In this document: in pieces, positions 10,974 to 21,572 of the stretch
Numbering within the stretch: the first letter of the stretch is position 1
How the letters are laid out: each line of letters begins with the position of its first letter
From: Trogon surrucura
Lineage: Eukaryota; Chordata; Aves; Trogoniformes; Trogonidae
Direction of reading: 5' to 3'
Assembly: GCA_020746105.1 (NCBI GenBank)
Contig: JAJGST010000022.1
Coordinates: 2,615,135-2,679,134 of the forward strand
DNA length: 64,000 bases
Translations under genes and position numbers: made by a program
The notes under the pieces: model-generated
What the model was told of the DNA's origin: nothing
Databases searched by the model: none
What the model saw: the letters and a program-made list of their open reading frames with translations, nothing else

Positions 10974-11595
10974 TCACGCTTGCACCCGGAGCCCTGGTTT
11001 AGAAGGGGTAAAGAAAGCCCCGTTTACCCAGCCAAGTGGCTGTGAGCAAGCTGATAGCCCGGAAAAACTGCACAGGCAGATTCTCCGTTTAGAGTTAGAA
11101 AATAATAGTTTAAGAATGGAATTGAAACAAGAAAGGGAGTGAATTCTTTTGTTAGAAGAGAATATCAAGTTAATGCTGGCACAAGCTGAGGGGAATTTGC
11201 ATTCCTCCTTAAGACGAAGTTCCCCGGATCGCGGGGTGGCAGCGGGGGAGAAATTGAAAGTAAGGAATGGTGGCGTTTCCCTTTCAGTGGCGGTGGTGAG
11301 AAAGCGGCTTCTTTCTGTGCTCCTGGAGTTTATCTTTCTGGTGGTTCCGCGGGTGATCAGTCAGTAATGTCCCGTGTGCCGCTTTGTGCTGGGAGTTTTG
11401 GCTGTGGAGAGAGAGAGAGGGGAGCCTGTTATTAAGGGAAAGGAATTTTCTGATTTAAGTGAGGGTGTTCAAGAGGTGCTGGATTCTGCAAAGGCCCAGG
11501 TGGAGCAGAAAATGGTCTGGATGGAGTGGCTGCGCAATCTTTTTACGTTCGGACGTGAGCTGGGGTGGGCGGACCCTGGGGGCGTAGGGAGATGA
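10974..11595 (+). pseudogene. gag: ERV-B gag-like region with coiled coil
   Basis: One frame runs with stops at 11140-11142 (TGA) and 11365-11367 (TAA). Near 11060-11200 there is a Leu/Glu/Lys-rich heptad pattern (LHRQILRLELENNSLRMELK) compatible with a coiled coil, as in the Gag of spuma-like and other class III elements. I see no zinc knuckle and no major homology region. Gag identity is inferred from its position between the LTR and pol, and from the coiled coil. Confidence 0.5.
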
Positions 11596-12235
11596 GTCCT
11601 CCAAACCCTCCCACCAGGTGGGGTGAGCCCCGGAACCCGTGTCCCGGAACCCCAGTCCCAGTACTGACACGGAGTTGATTGGATTGGCCCCAGGAGAACG
11701 AAAGGCTCTACGCCTGGAGAAAGACTGGCAAAAGGGGGTACCTAAAGGATAGGGAGGAGTGGAAGCAGGTGTCTGCCAGGAGAGGAAGGAAAATCCTTGT
11801 CCGGCCTCCCTCACCTGCCCAGTTGCCCCTGCGAAACAGGTATGGGGCTCTAGACAATGAGAGCCAGGCAAAGGAAGAGACAGGTGGGGGTTCACCCATA
11901 GGGCTGTCTAGGGTAAATCACTCGGATACACGCATTAGGACTTCTTCATCTAAGAAAAAAAGGAGGGCAATAGTAATTGGAGACTCCCTCCTGAGGGGAA
12001 CAGAGGGCCCTATCTGCCACTCAGATCGGACGATCGGACGTCGGACGTCTGCAGTCGGACGTGAGCTGGGGTGGGCGGACCCTGAGGGCAGAGGTCGTCG
12101 AGTCCTCCAGACCTGCCCACTGGGCTGGGTGAGCCCCGGAATCCCCATCCCAGAACCCAGACCTCCGGTCCCGGTACCGCCACGGGGTGGACTGGATTGG
12201 CCCCATGCGGGGAGCCTCATGCTGGAGAAACAGGA
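11548..12235 (+). repeat. Duplicated block in ERV-B flanking a CR1 ORF1 fragment
   Basis: A block of about 175 bp starting GGACGTGAGCTGGGGTGGGC occurs at 11552-11728 and again at 12058-12235, about 505 bp apart. A CR1 ORF1 piece lies between them. Part of the block (CAGGCTCTATGCCTGGAGAA) appears a third time near 12620. Immediately before the second copy, a TCGGACG heptamer occurs four times within 12025-12062. The long open frame across 11679-12449 is chimeric and not a gene. Confidence 0.75.
11730..12026 (+). mobile_element. CR1 ORF1 internal fragment
   Basis: It matches 20824-21117 of the full-length CR1 almost base for base (for example GGTATGGGGCTCTAGACAAT), including the start of the esterase-like GDS motif region. 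It lacks both the 5' end and the 3' tail, so it is unlikely to be an ordinary target-primed insertion and may have been captured as DNA or RNA. Confidence 0.8.
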
Positions 12236-12590
12236 ACTGCAGGCAACGACTCAATATGAGCGCGAACAAACAGATTCAACTTTATTCTTTTCTACCAAAC
12301 ATTTATACTCTTTCAACTCTCAGTACATTACACTTTCTGTTATCTCATTGGTTATTACTACATTCTATCTACTACAACAGTTACTGATTGGTGCGGTTAC
12401 ATCTAATATACCTACACTTAATCTATCAGGATGTTGCATCTCCAGATGACCAGTGCCTTTGTTCTCAATGACAAACCAGAAAGATTTGTAACCTTGTTTT
12501 GCTTCAAGGAAGCAAAACAAGGGCAGACTGACCTTAATGATCAAAGGATCTAAGGTATTTTCTTAAACACAGGCTGCAGTGCTATAGCGC
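12236..12590 (-). repeat. LTR-like fragment in ERV-B
   Basis: An AT-rich block unlike its neighbours, placed between the second and third copies of the duplicated block. Read on the minus strand it starts TGCAGCCTGTG, carries AATAAAG near its end (12278-12284) and ends in TGCA-like sequence. No target duplication was found, so both boundaries and identity are tentative. Confidence 0.4.
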
Positions 12591-12716
12591 CAGCAAGGCC
12601 AGCAACAGCCCCGGGAGAGCGACAGGCTCTATGCCTGGAGAAAGATTCTAGCCCTGGGCGTTCCCCAGACTTCGCAGCACGGGCAACCTGTTAAGCATAG
12701 TCGGAGGCTGATAGAA

Positions 12717-14444
12717 TTGCTGAAAGTAAATGCAATGAGTCACAATTCTAGGACATCAGCTTCCTCCATATTTGAGAGTATAATTAAACCCATCTGGTTA
12801 GTAAATCAGTGGTCTGTTGATAAGAAGATTTACTCATGGCAATTGCTGTGGGAATGGTCATTAGCCCTTTTAAGGTGGATACCTTTTGTTCTAATGGTGC
12901 TAACAGGCAGGCATTGGTTGTTGTCTGATAACAGGGTATGGACTTGTGGAAGCGAGGAGATGAAAGAGATGATTGTAAAAACTTGGGAAACTGCTTCAGC
13001 ACAGATAGAGGTTTTGCAAATTGCTTCACCATTGCTATATCCTGTCTGTCAGTGCCCGCTGCCTAGTGCGGCTACAGGGTTTGTCACTGAATTGCTTGGC
13101 AACCTTGAGAGAAGGCAGTCTGAATTACAAGCTGCTGCCCATTCCTGGACAGTTACCTTTGATGTGAAGGATATGTTTTTCATGGTCTCTCTAAGGGATG
13201 AGGACAAACGTCAGTTGGCTTTCACACTTGATATCTGTGTTTGGATCGCCACAGATGCAAATGCTAAAGAACATAAAATCATTGACCCGATGGATAGTAC
13301 TGTGCTAACTGAAAATGGGTTAGATGTTCCACCCAAATGCCAAGGTCCTGGACAGGAGATAAAATTTCTAGGTGCCTTATGGATAGCTGGTGCAATGGCT
13401 GTACCTGATGACACTTTGTCTGCCATAGAGAAAGGGCAAACCCCACGTAACAGGACAGAACTACAACAATTACTGGGCACACTAGGCTATTGGAGGAAAC
13501 ATGTACCAGGTTATTCAGTAATTGCCCACCCACTTTATAACCTGTTGAAGAAAAACAGAGTATGGAACTGGACTCCACAACATACAGAAGCTCTCAATAT
13601 CTTAAGAGATGAACTCAAGACTTATCAAAGATTAGGCCCTCTACACCCACAGGACCCACCGAGAGTGGAGTGGGGATTTGCTGCTCATGCCTCCTACTGT
13701 AATGTGTTTCAAAAGGGACCGCAGGGTCCGGCTAGGCCATTACCGTTTTCCTCCACCACATTCAAGGAAAGTGAGTTACGATACTCAGATTGGGAGAAAG
13801 GGGTCCCTTCTCTCACCAGAGCAATTAAAGAGTCAGAAAAGTTATGTACCACCCAGGAGACTGTAGTGCAAGGTCCTTTTCCTCTGCTGAATTCAATCCT
13901 CAGTGGAACACTCCCTCCTGAGGGTATGGTGCAAAAGGCCACTGTTAGAAAATGGTATGCATATATAGAGGGGATTAGTCAGCTACTACAGTTAAAGGAA
14001 GGCTCAACTAAAACATCTAATGTACAGTAACCTCTAAGTCCAGACCCAGCCATGCTAAGTCAGCCTTGTAAACCATCCCCCATCAAGAAGGCCCCTGAAT
14101 TTAAGACTGACACAAACACACAGGGTGTGTGGTTTACCGATGCATCGGCCTAGCGGGAGGGGCTAAAATGGCAGTACAAAGCAGTACCACTGGAAATCAA
14201 TACCAGGAGGACAGTCGAGGAGGTAGGAGAAGCAATTGCACAAGTTGGAGTTATGCGAACCCTCTTACTAGCTGCTGAAAATGGTACCACTGTCATTTAC
14301 ACTGACTCTTATGCAACCTTCATGAGTGCCACTGAGTGGGTATGCCACTGGGAATCGAACGAGTGGGAAATAGGCCGCACCAAGGTATAGAGGGCAGAGG
14401 ATTGGCAGCGCCTACTGGAAATAGGGAGATCACGACCCTTAAAG
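12717..14444 (+). pseudogene. pol: ERV-B pol: RT (palm deleted) and RNase H
   Basis: Nearly all is in one frame, with stops at 14028-14030, 14151-14153 and 14388-14390. RT begins within the region near 13140 (TFDVKDMFFMVSL). The block that should hold the LPQG and YXDD active site is missing: sequence jumps from AFTLD (about 13230) to post-palm sequence (TENGLDVPPKCQGPGQEIKF near 13310). The thumb/connection part (LLGTLGYWRKHVPGYS) follows, then RNase H with WFTDASA near 14130, YTDS near 14298 and a KGHT motif near 14458. The polymerase cannot work without its active site. The first roughly 130 codons resemble no RT motif I know and may belong to the protease/linker region. Confidence 0.78.
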
Positions 14445-15433
14445 GTGGGATGGGTAAAAGGACATACAAGGGACAAAACCCCTGCTTCCAAGTGGAACCA
14501 ACAAGTGGACCACTTGACTCAAATCAGAGCAACTTCTTGTGACGAGGACTGGGATCGTCTAGCTGAATGGTTACATGTAAAGCGAGGCCATTCAGGTAAA
14601 GCAGACCTGTATTATGAATGTAGATCTCGAGGTTGGCCAAAATCTATGAAGGTCTGTGAGGCAATTCTTGCTGCTTGTCCACAATGCCAGACAAGACTGA
14701 AAGCTAACCATCCAAATCAAGCTCCCGCCCAACATGTCAGATGGGGCAAGGCTCTTTGGAGTACCTGGCAAGTGGATTATGTGGGACCATTAAAACCATC
14801 CCATGGAAAGAAATTCACCCTGGTAGGAGTGGAAGTAGTTTCAGGACTGACAAGAGCTACAGCTACCAGTGCTGCCACTGGGGACCAAACAGTGCCAGTG
14901 CTGAGCGAGTGGTTTAGTGTTTTACCTACTCCTGAAAGTATTCTAAGTGACAACGGGTCACATTTTACAGCCACAGTAGTTCAAGATTGGGCCCGAGGGG
15001 AAGTTATTAAATGGGTGTTTCATACACCATATTACCCCCAGGCCAATGGGATCATAGAATGCACTAATGGATTGTTTAAGCGGCATGTTGCTGTCTCACG
15101 ATCTGAGACACACAGTTGGCCCGAGCAGTTTTCATCATCAATAACTGCTGGGGAAGCTTTGGAAGTCCAAAGATTCAAGCATTCTGTCTATCAGAACCAC
15201 TCATGGGCGCTAGCCCTAGACTAAGAATGCAAAATAACTCTGAACCGGACAATACATCAAGCCATTTACCATCACAGATATCTGTGGGACAACCAGTCAT
15301 GGTGAAGCTGCCCTCGACAGGCATTGTGCCCATGACTCTGGTGAAACCTAGAGGTTTATATGCTTGGGAGGCCCTAGACAGAAATGGAAAAACACACCAT
15401 ATTAGTGTCCGGTGGATAATCCCGGACTTCTAA
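14445..15433 (+). pseudogene. pol: ERV-B integrase, frameshifted near its end
   Basis: Integrase joins viral DNA to the host chromosome. The N-terminal zinc-binding His/Cys pattern is visible (HVKRGH, then CPQC). The catalytic core has Asp in WQVDYVGPL, Asp in SDNGSHF and Glu in NGIIE. The last two have the expected 35 residues between them, so the DX35E triad is intact. A frameshift near 15150 moves the C-terminal domain to another frame, which runs to 15433. That domain includes an SH3-like basic region ending in an SVRWIIPDF-type sequence. Core motifs are preserved although the gene is broken. Confidence 0.82.
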
Positions 15434-15518
15434 CCTGAAAGCCCATCCCTGAGAGGCTGGGGTCCACTTTTGTGTTCTCTTTTAGGACAATGAAGGAAGA
15501 CCCATACAACTACCCGAA
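15434..15518 (+). other. ERV-B tail, nothing recognised
   Basis: About 85 bp after the pol stop, with no polypurine tract or LTR. It ends in AGAATCATAGAATCATAGAA, the reverse complement of a CR1 tail, at the junction with inverted satellite. Confidence 0.5.
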
Positions 15519-16096
15519 GAATCATAGAATCATAGAACCTGGAGCTGAAGAGACACGAGCTGGAAAAGGCATTGCAAGGGGAGCATGGCACTGCACCAAC
15601 AGTTCTCCACACACACCTTTCTGATTTTGGGACACCCATGGCCATTATGACATCAGGCTGAACCCTGAGGTGCAGAGATGTGGTTAGGGTAATGGTTCAG
15701 AGATCCATAGAGCCTGGAACTGTGGAGACAAGTGGGCTGGAAAAGGCATTCCAAGGGGAGCATGGCACTGCACCAACAGTCTTCCGTGCACACATTTCTG
15801 ATTTTGGGACACGCATGGCCATAGCGACATGAGGCGTAACCCTGGTATGCGGGGCCCTGCTTAGGGTTAGGTGTTCAGAGTTTCATAGAGCCTAGAGCTG
15901 TAGAGACACTTGGGCTGGACAAGGCATTCCAAGAGGAGCATGGCAGTGCACCAACAGTGCTCCACCCACAACTTTCTGATTTTGGGACACTCATGGCCAT
16001 TATGAAATCAGGCTGAACCCTGATGTTCAAGGTCCCGGTTAGGGTTAGGGTTCAGGGATCCATATAGCCTGCAGATGCAGAGACACTTGGGCTGGA
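15519..16096 (-). repeat. Telomere-like satellite, block S5 (inverted)
   Basis: About 3.3 units in the opposite orientation to S1-S4: GGTTAGGGTTCAGAGATCCA on this strand in place of the complement. It ends abruptly within a unit at GGGCTGGA, where ERVL pol begins. Confidence 0.92.
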
Positions 16097-17767
16097 GACA
16101 CCCTGGTTCCCATCCATAAGCTGATCCGTCAGCTGGAGAACCAAGGGGTTATTAGTAAAATTCACTCACCCTTTAACAGCCCCATATGGCCAGTGCGAAA
16201 ATCTAATGGGGAATGGAGACTAACAGTGGATTATCGTGGCTTGAATGAAGTTACGCCGCCATTGATTGGTGCCATGCCAGACATGCTCAAGCTTCAATAT
16301 GAGCTGGAATCGAAGGTTGCCAAATGGTATGCCACCATTGACATCGCTAATGCGTTTTTCTCGATCCCCCTGGCAGCAGAGCGCAGGCCACAGTTTGCCT
16401 TTACTTGGAGGGGCATCCAGTACACTTGACATCGACTGCCCCAGGGGTGGAAACATAGCCCCACCATTTGCCACAGACTAATCCATGCTGCACTGGAACA
16501 GGGGGAAGCTCCAGAACACCTGCAGTACATTGATGACATTATTGTATGGGGCAACACAGTGGAAGAAGTTTTTGAGAAAGGGAGGAAGATAATTCAAATC
16601 CTTCTGAAAGCCAGTTTTGCCATAAAACGTAGTAAGGTAAAAGGGCCTGCGCAGGAGATCCAGTTTTTGGGAGTAAAGTGGCAAGATGGACGCCGCCAGA
16701 TTCCCATGGATGTGATTAACAAGATAGCAGCGATGTCCCCACCAACTAGTAAGAAGGAGACACAGGCATTCTTAGGCGCAGTGGGGTTTTGGAGGATGCA
16801 CATCCCAAGCTACAGCCAGATTGTAAGCCCTCTTTCCCAGGTGACCCAGAAGAAGAACGATTTTAAATGGGGCCCTGAACAGCAACAAGCCTTTGGGCAG
16901 ATAAAACAAGAGATTGTTCATGCAGTATCTCTTGGGCCAGTCCAGACAGGACAAGATGTTCAAAATGTGCTTTATACTGCAGCTGGGCAGAACGGCCCTG
17001 ACTGGAGTCTCTGGCAGAGGGCACCAGGGGAGACCCGAGGCCAACCCTTAGGGTTTTGGAGTCGGGCATACCGAGGATCTGAGTCCCGCTACACTCTCCC
17101 TGAGAAGGAGATACTGGCAGTGTATGAAGGAGTCCGAGCTGCCTCAGAAGTAATTGGTACTGAGGCATCGCTCCTTTTAGTACCCCGATTTCCAGTTTTG
17201 GGCTGGATGTTCAGAGGGAGGGCCTCATCTACACATCATGCGACTGATGCCACGTGGAGTAAATGGATGGCACTGCTCACACAACAGGCCCGAATGGGGA
17301 ACCCTAATCGACCAGGAATTCTGGAGGCAATTACAAACTGGCCAGAAAGCAAGGACTTTGAAGTGTCACGGCAGGAGGAAGTGAAATGTGAGGAAAAGGC
17401 CCCACGATATAACAAACTACCGGAGAACGAGAAGCGGTACGCTCTGTTCACTGATGGGTCCTGTCGCATTGTGGGAAAGCATCGAAGATGGAAGGCTGCT
17501 GTATGGAGCCCTACCCGGCAAGTTGCTGAAGCCACTGAAGGGGAGGGTGAATCGAGCCAATTTGCAGAGGTAAAAGCCATTCAACTGGCTTTAGATATTG
17601 CTGAGCGGGAAAAGTGGCCAGTGCTCTATCTCTACACTGACTCGTGGATGGTGGCAAATGCTCTGTGGGGGTGGTTACAGCAATGGAAGCAGAATAACTG
17701 GCAACGCAGGGGTAGGCCTATGTGGGCTGCCGAACTGTGGCGGGATATTGCTGCCTGGGTGGAAATT
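16097..17767 (+). pseudogene. pol: ERVL pol: RT and RNase H
   Basis: One open frame with a single in-frame TGA at 16427-16429. RT motifs: SPIWPVRKSNGEWRLTVDYR near 16180, LPQGWKHSPT just after the TGA, and the YIDD active site near 16530. The connection region follows, then RNase H with FTDGS near 17446, the Glu motif near 17560 and YTDS near 17632. The N-terminus of RT and the whole protease are lost at the junction with satellite at 16097. The frame is interrupted at 17768 by a CR1/tRNA-like insertion. It is otherwise remarkably open, so damage has been light apart from the rearrangement. Confidence 0.88.
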
Positions 17768-17958
17768 ATAGAAAACATAGAAATCATGGAATGGCCTAGG
17801 CTGGAAGGGACCTCAGAGATCATTTAATCCAACCTCCCTGTTATGGGCAGGGACGCCACCTCTCGACTAGGTCAGGCAACACATGAGAACTGAACGGGAA
17901 TCGAACCGGAGAGCTTTGGTGTTTCAAGCACCATTATCAACCCACTGAGACAACCTGG
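17768..17958 (-). mobile_element. tRNA-headed, CR1-tailed SINE-like insertion
   Basis: The 191 bp interrupt the ERVL integrase region. On the minus strand the first about 78 bp (17958-17881) resemble a tRNA: an A-box-like TTGTCTCAGTGGG (17941-17953), a perfect 5-bp anticodon stem around loop CTTGAAA, and a B-box GGTTCGATTCC (17897-17907). The remainder (17880-17768) is a CR1 3' end of a different subfamily from the 20140 copy, with CCCTGCCCATAACAGGGAGG and a degenerate terminal repeat. The acceptor stem does not pair, so this is not a tRNA gene. The layout is that of a CR1-mobilised SINE. A one-off chimera made by template switching would look the same. Confidence 0.65.
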
Positions 17959-18989
17959 TTGTGAAAGTACGTCATGTAGATGCCCACATACCCAAGAATC
18001 GAACCACAGAAGAGCACCTAAACAACCAGCAGGTAGATCGGGCTGCTAAGATCCAGGTGTCTCAGGTGGACTTGGACTGGCAGCACAAGGGCGAATTGTT
18101 CATAGCTCGGTGGGTCCATGACTCCTCAGGCCATCAGGGAAGGGATGCGACACACAGATGGACTCGTGATCGAGGGGTGGACCTGACCATGGATGCTATC
18201 GCACAGGTTATCCATGAATGTGAAACGTGTGCTACAATCAAGCAGGCCAAGTGGGTAAAACCTTTGTGGTATGGAGGGCGATGGATGAAATACAGATATG
18301 GGGAGGCGTGGCAGGTCGACTATATTACGCTCCCACTAACCCGTCAAGGCAAACACCATGTACTCACAATGGTGGAGACGACCACCGGATGGCTGGAGAC
18401 ATATGCTGTGCCCCATGCCACTGCTCAGAACACCATCTTGGGCCTTGAAAAGCAGGTACTGTGGCAACACGGCACTCCGGAGAGGATTGAGTCGGATAAT
18501 GGGACTCATTTCCGGAACAACCTCATTGACACCTGGGCCAAAGAGCACGGCATTGAGTGGGTGTACCACATCCCGTATCATGCACCAGCCTCTGGAAAAG
18601 TTGAACGGCACAATGGACTGCTAAAGAGTACATTGAGAGCAATGACTGATGGAACTTTCAAACACTGGGACACAAATTTAGAAAAAGCCACATGGTTAGT
18701 CAACAACAAAGGATCTTCCAATCGAGCCGGGCCTGCCCAGTCAAAACTCCCACATACTGTGGATGGAGATAAAGTCTTTGTTGTGCGTATGAGGAACATG
18801 TTGGGGAAGACAGTATGGGCTAGCCCTGCCTCAGGCAAAGGCAAACCCATCCGTGGGGTTGCTTTTGCTCAGGGACCTGGGTGTACTTGGTGGGTGATGC
18901 AGAAGGATGGGGATGTTCGGTGTGTACCCCAAGGGGATTTAACTTTGGGAGAGAATAGCCAGTGGACTAAATCATGTGATGTTAACTGA
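17959..18989 (+). pseudogene. pol: ERVL integrase
   Basis: The frame is open from 17961 to the stop at 18987-18989, continuing pol beyond the SINE-like insertion in another phase. It starts with the end of RNase H (VRHVDAHIP). The integrase zinc-binding pattern follows (HDSSGHQG, then CETC), then the catalytic core: WQVDY near 18312, ESDNGTHF near 18489 and KVERHNG near 18598, with 35 residues between the second Asp and the Glu. A basic C-terminal domain follows. The integrase part alone has no disabling mutation that I can see. It is not expressed as a normal pol product because the upstream frame is interrupted. Confidence 0.88.
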
Positions 18990-19444
18990 TAAATTACCCT
19001 GCCCATATATGTCATCACTGCTGCTGTTGTTATGTTTCATGTCGATTAATATTACAGTAAGAACGACCCAGACCAACAAAGGATAGACTACGATGAAAAC
19101 GAGGGAACCTGAGGTGGCGCCCAGTGACTTCCCTAAGATGACGGTTTTTTTTCAAGCTTCAGACTGTGGGCACAGACCGTGCAAAATACAGCGTGAGTTT
19201 TGGACCAAGTATACCACAATCAAGCACCATTCTCTCCTACCCTAAAGAACTGTTACAATGAATGGAACCTCGAAGCCATGAACTCAAGGGATATACTGGA
19301 AGGAGTGTATAGATTAAGGGAATGATATCTGTGTATATGTGCATGTGTGCATATATGTGTATATATATAACAACAAAGCTAATGATAATTGTAAAGTGTA
19401 AGGTCTGAGCATGACGTAGATGGTATATAATAAGGGGTGGATAA
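18990..19444 (+). other. ERVL 3' noncoding region with TG/TA microsatellite
   Basis: No coding motif and no env. A (TG/TA)-rich run lies at 19329-19370. A purine-rich stretch AATAAGGGGTGGATAA just before 19445 probably served as the polypurine tract. Confidence 0.65.
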
Positions 19445-19888
19445 TGTACTGCGTTCATCTAGGATAGGGTTAATTCTCAGTAAAGGAGCTAGTCAGGAAT
19501 AGCTCAACCAAACTAGTGGCTAGTCAAAGTGATATTCGATACCATCGTGACCTCATGCTTGGGGTATAAATATATGGAGCTGGTCGGCGTGGGGGCGCCC
19601 TCTCTCTTTCCAGTTCTCGGTCCGGATGCTTCGCTGGGTTCCGGGTGATGAGATCTGTGTTACATGTTACTCGCGTTATATCTGGTTCAACATTACTGTT
19701 ATTTCAATGTTATTGTTACCTTTTTATGTTCACCATTAAAACAAACTGTTTTTACCTCAACCCCACGAGGCTCTGGCTACGGCTCCTTTCGGGCTCTTCC
19801 CCTCACTCTCGGTAGGGGGGAGCGAGCGAGGGAGCGACCACGTGGTTCCTTTGTTTCCTTCGCGCCGGTAACAGCTGGAACCACGACA
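19445..19888 (+). repeat. ERVL 3' LTR (444 bp)
   Basis: It begins TGTACTG and ends CCACGACA. A TATAAATA box lies at 19565-19572 and ATTAAA at 19735-19740. It is the same family as the LTRs at 28517-28962 and 40518-40965, with roughly 6 percent mismatch by eye to the former. The GC-rich 3' part with GAGCGAGCGAGGGAGCG may be structured in RNA. Confidence 0.92.
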
Positions 19889-20139
19889 GGATGGAGCACT
19901 GCTGTTGCAGTGCCGTACTCCCCTTGGAATGCCTTGTCCAACTCATGTGCCTCTGCAGCTCCAGGCTCTATGGATCTCTGAACCCTAACACTAAAGAGGA
20001 TCCTGTGTTCAGCCTGATGTCTCTATGGCCACTGATGTCTCAAAATCAGAAATTTGTGGGTGGAAGACTGTTGGTGCAGTGCCATGCTCCCCTAAGAATG
20101 CCTTGTCCAGCTCACGTGTCTACAACTCCAGGCTCTATG
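19889..20139 (+). repeat. Telomere-like satellite, block S6
   Basis: About 1.4 units in plus orientation. It ends at CCAGGCTCTATG, the target site of the full-length CR1. Confidence 0.9.
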
Positions 20140-20502
20140 CAGTAAGACTGCACTGGGGAAGGAATCTAAGCAAAAAAAAAAGGCTGGCAAAAAGCTTTTG
20201 GGGGGCTTTTTTTAAGCCGGCTACAGCAGCCACACCTGAGGCCGCACCGGCAGCTCCAGGGTGGACACCCGAGATAGCGTGGGCGGAGCCACCCTCAGCG
20301 GCGCGGCGATTTTAAACATGGTGATCAGCTGCTAACTGTGCCCTCAGGGTATAAGAAGCCTTGGGGAGGGCAGGGACTAGTCCCTGTTCACCGAACAAAA
20401 GGCCTAGAAGGGTAAGTCTTTGTTAAAAGGCAAGTACTTGAAAGGCCTGTAAACTATTCCGTGCATAGCTTTCCAGAGAGTCTTTGTATTGTAGAGCCAA
20501 CT
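20140..20502 (+). promoter_or_regulatory. CR1 5' UTR with presumed internal promoter
   Basis: GC-rich leader with A- and T-runs near 20170-20215 and a TATAAG sequence at 20350-20355. CR1 elements transcribe from an internal 5' promoter. Its exact elements cannot be seen here, and the TATA-like match may be chance. Confidence 0.55.
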
Positions 20503-21570
20503 ATGGTTGCCACCAGGTCAATGGTTGTTAGAAAAACTGTGGGCACCCAGACAGAGGCCCCACGTAAGCATGTGGGTGTTCAGGCCTCGGGCTGCAGAGA
20601 ATGCCGGAGCCTGGCACTGGCCATGGAGGGTAGTGGAAGTGACACTTGTGTCCGATGTGACCAGGTGAGCGATCTGCTCAGCCTGGTGGCTGAACTGAAG
20701 GAGGAGGTAGAAAGGCTGAGGAGCATTAGGGAGTCGGAGAGAGAGACAGATCGGTGGAGTCACGTCCTGAATGGCGAGCAGCAAGCTCTGCAAAGAGCTG
20801 AATATCCCCCCACATCTGGCCATCAGGCAAAAGGGGGGGACCTAAAGGATAGGGAAGAGTGGAAGCAGGTGCCTGCCAGGAGAGGAAGGAAAATCCCTGC
20901 CCGGCCTCCCTCACCTGCCCGGTTGCCCCTGCAAAACAGGTATGGGGCTCTAGACAATGAGAGCCAGGCCAAGGAAGAGTCAGTGGAGGGTTCACCCATA
21001 GGGCTGTCTAGGGTGAGTAACTAGGATACACGCATTAGGACTTCTTCATCTAAGAAAAAAAGGAGGGTAATTGTAATTGGAGACTCCCTCCTGGGGGGAA
21101 CAGAGGGCCCTGTCTGCCGCCCTGATCCGACCCACAGGGAAGTCTGCTGCCTCCCTGGGGCCCGAGTTAAGGATGTTAGCAAGAAACTTCCTGGTCTGGT
21201 CAAACCCACGGACTATTACCCGCTTTTGGTTATGCAGATCGGTAATGATGAGATAGTAGAGAGACGGCCAGAAGCAATCAAAAGGGACTTTAGGGCACTG
21301 GGGCAGATGCTAGAAGGATCAGACGCACAGGCTGTGTTTGCCTCTATTCCTTCAATTATGAGGGAAAATAGTGGAAGGTTTGACAAAGTGCAGCAGATTA
21401 ATACTTGGCTAAAGGGGTGGTGCCAGCGGTCTAGCTTTGGATTTTTTAACCATGGGGAGATCTACAGGGCACCTGGTCTACTGAAACAAGCTGGGGTTCA
21501 AATGACACAAAGGGAAAAAAGGATCCTTGGTCACGAGCTGGCGGGACTCATAGAGCGTTCTTTAAACTAG
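20503..21570 (+). pseudogene. CR1 ORF1, esterase-like, one internal stop
   Basis: A 355-codon frame from ATG at 20503, interrupted only by TAG at 21022-21024; the 11730 fragment has a sense codon there. The N-terminal part has paired cysteines (CRECRS and CVRCDQ, roughly residues 35-65), a PHD/zinc-finger-like pattern, followed by a Leu/Glu-rich coiled-coil stretch. The C-terminal half shows the SGNH-esterase signature VIVIGDSLL near residue 192 and the later IGNDE block, both known from CR1 ORF1 proteins. ORF1 is thought to bind RNA or lipid and assist retrotransposition. It ends three bases before the ORF2 ATG, an arrangement suited to reinitiation. Confidence 0.87.
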
Positions 21571-21572
21571 AT

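Larger units (their letters stand above)
10035..15518 (+). mobile_element. ERV-B, class III-like provirus, degraded
   Basis: Order: 5' LTR (interrupted by a beta solo LTR), possible primer binding site, gag-like coding region with a coiled coil, a rearranged segment with duplicated blocks and foreign inserts, pol (RT, RNase H, integrase), then about 85 bp of tail. No 3' LTR was found, since inverted satellite starts at 15519. Pol is unlike ERV-A and unlike the betaretroviral proteins. It shares general layout with the ERVL pol at 16097 but is clearly a different lineage. I call it class III-like from pol style only. An unclassified lineage remains possible. Confidence 0.7.
16097..19888 (+). 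mobile_element. ERVL provirus, 3' half (pol and 3' LTR)
   Basis: A class III element half: RT begins abruptly at a satellite junction and is followed by RNase H, integrase, a noncoding tail and a complete LTR. No env is present, as usual for ERVL. The missing 5' part (LTR and gag) lies in opposite orientation at 24775-28962. The flank after the LTR begins GGATGGAGCACTG, exactly where the flank of the other half stops in the satellite unit, with a 5-bp overlap. The two halves are therefore probably one provirus separated by an inversion. Confidence 0.88.

Noticed and set aside
11679-12449. 256-codon frame in ERV-B
   Set aside because: Chimera of a duplicated block, a CR1 ORF1 fragment and an LTR-like insert.
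17881-17958. Functional tRNA-Ser(TGA) gene on the minus strand
   Set aside because: The anticodon loop fits, but acceptor arms do not pair, the T stem has mismatches, there is no T-run terminator, and a CR1 tail is fused directly.
19329-19370. TG/TA tract as a regulatory element
   Set aside because: Looks like an ordinary microsatellite in ERVL noncoding sequence.
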